Source: Lindgomyces ingoldianus (lineage: Eukaryota > Ascomycota > Dothideomycetes > Pleosporales > Lindgomycetaceae). From it: a DNA stretch of 17,031 nt. The DNA lies in NCBI RefSeq assembly GCF_010093535.1, contig NW_022985213.1, positions 218,433 to 235,463 on the forward strand, read 5' to 3'. A program made the translations under genes and the position numbers. The notes below the pieces were generated by a model that made no database searches, had not been told where the DNA came from, and saw nothing but the letters and a program-made list of their open reading frames with translations. Every line of letters begins with the position of its first letter. Positions within the stretch are counted from its first letter, which is position 1. Shown here one piece after another: positions 16,271-17,031 of this stretch.

Positions 16271-17031
16271 TAATAGTAATAGGAAGGGTAGAGAGGAATA
16301 AAGCAAGCTTGTAGCTTAAGGTAGAGATAAGCCTAACTCTAAAAAGAGGGGACTCTTTTTTAGCCTATCTATTTTTAGCTGCCTACAAGTCTTTAAAGCC
16401 TTACTAGGTAGTAATCTAGAAGAAGATTGTAAGCGACTAAATAAAAACTTGTACTATACTAAGAAAAGCAAGATTTAAAGGCTAAGATTAATTAAGTGCC
16501 TACAGATCTGTTTATGCAAGTTATTAGACAGTTACCGCTAGGCAGGCTTTGCGAGGAGGATGCATAAAGGTCTTAGGATGCGCTTATAGCCCGAGCGCTA
16601 TCACGTGAGTCTATCACGTATGATGACGGAGATGGAACATTAAATCTCTTCTGTTTTCGCGTCTTAGATGTTACAAGCGACAAAATAAGCGTATACAGTA
16701 GTGACTAGTATCGGCTTCTAGTTCCTGCACTTTAGTTATACCTAAGCGCACAGCCGCTTAGAAAGGCGCTTACTAAATAAGTGTTAGCGCTTTTTAGGGA
16801 CAGTGCATGTGGCTTAGAAAGTGGCAATCTCATGAACTGTGGCTACATGTACCTCTGCCTACCTATTATCAATACATTTATTAAAACATCTACAAGGGTG
16901 TGGCCGGAGCGGGTCGGCTATCTCCCTGCTTGTGGTGGCGACATACAGTACAGAAACAGCTTTTATAACCGTTCTATATCTAGTTTTAATGTGCTAATTG
17001 TTGTAACGCGACTAAGTTAGATAAGATTAAG
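16271..17031. other. Unassigned, less mutated segment
   Basis: No credible gene is visible. The left part (16271-16550) is probably the 5' untranslated region of the minus-strand transposase. From about 16560 the base composition is more balanced and CpG sites are kept (GCGAGGAGG, CCCGAGCGC, GTGGCCGGAGCGGGTCGG). A stretch at 16781-17020 lacks stops in one plus frame but starts with GTG and resembles nothing recognised. It could hold the right end of the third transposon or the edge of host sequence. Confidence 0.5.
16598..16619. repeat. Direct repeat CTATCACGT with an E-box
   Basis: CTATCACGT occurs at 16598-16606 and 16611-16619, 13 bp apart. The first copy overlaps the palindrome CACGTG (16602-16607), a bHLH-type binding site. 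It lies in the balanced-composition segment upstream of the minus-strand transposase and might be a promoter element. The evidence is sequence only. Confidence 0.35.

Noticed and set aside
12629..16873. Possible TIR pair CAGGTGGGCA (left) and TAGGTAGGCA (right, inverted) for the third transposon
   Set aside because: Only 10 bp match with two differences, the sequences beyond do not pair, and no clean TA duplication is seen on the right.
16781..17020. 79-codon plus-strand open frame starting with GTG
   Set aside because: GTG starts are not expected in a fungal nuclear gene, there is no recognisable domain, and the length is compatible with chance in this balanced-composition stretch.
1..17031. 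Bacterial or phage origin, CRISPR array, or defence system
   Set aside because: The tandem array is a 10-bp satellite inside an LTR without spacers. All recognisable proteins are eukaryotic transposon proteins, and base and stop-codon patterns fit fungal RIP.

Overview
This window looks like a heavily mutated transposon nest from a filamentous ascomycete (Pezizomycotina). No host gene could be supported. The reasons are the element types (fungal Ty1/copia, Fot1/pogo-type DDE transposons, a gag-only LTR element) and the decay pattern. The sequence is flooded with TA, CTA and TAG, and old coding frames carry stops where CAA, CAG or TGG is expected, with His-to-Tyr, Cys-to-Tyr and Asp-to-Asn changes. 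This is what repeat-induced point mutation (RIP) does in fungi. At every anchor checked, the old reading frames remain in register over their whole length, so decay was by substitution, not indels.

Layout. (1) 1-7435: a Ty1/copia element on the minus strand. Its 3' LTR is cut by the window start (1-136), the Gag-Pol pseudogene covers 144-4889, and its 5' LTR is split into 4922-5080 and 7193-7435. The split is caused by a 2.1-kb Fot1/pogo-type transposon (5081-7192) inserted at a duplicated TA. (2) 7436-8800: a minus-strand copy of a second pogo family ('pogo-2'), cut on its left by the copia element and interrupted by a solo LTR (7602-7895, duplication AGTAG). (3) 8840-11361: a complete LTR element of another family ('LTR-B'), with 371-bp LTRs and duplication ACTAT. 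It has only about 1.4 kb inside and no pol. Its right LTR is interrupted by a solo copia LTR (10670-11029, duplication AGAAC). (4) 11481-11983: a 5' fragment of pogo-2. (5) 11984-12642: unassigned, LTR-like. (6) 12645-14510: a full-length pogo-2 with 55-bp terminal inverted repeats (TIRs). (7) 14552-about 16270: a third DDE transposase pseudogene on the minus strand. (8) 16271-17031: less mutated, unassigned sequence.

The nesting gives a relative chronology. Two solo LTRs (7602-7895, 10670-11029) are GC-rich and nearly unmutated yet sit in strongly mutated hosts, so they arrived after at least one wave of mutation. All active sites that could be read are damaged: copia protease, integrase and reverse transcriptase, and at least one catalytic Asp in each DDE transposase. 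Nothing here appears able to encode its own mobility. No tRNA, rRNA, CRISPR array or intact host coding region was seen.
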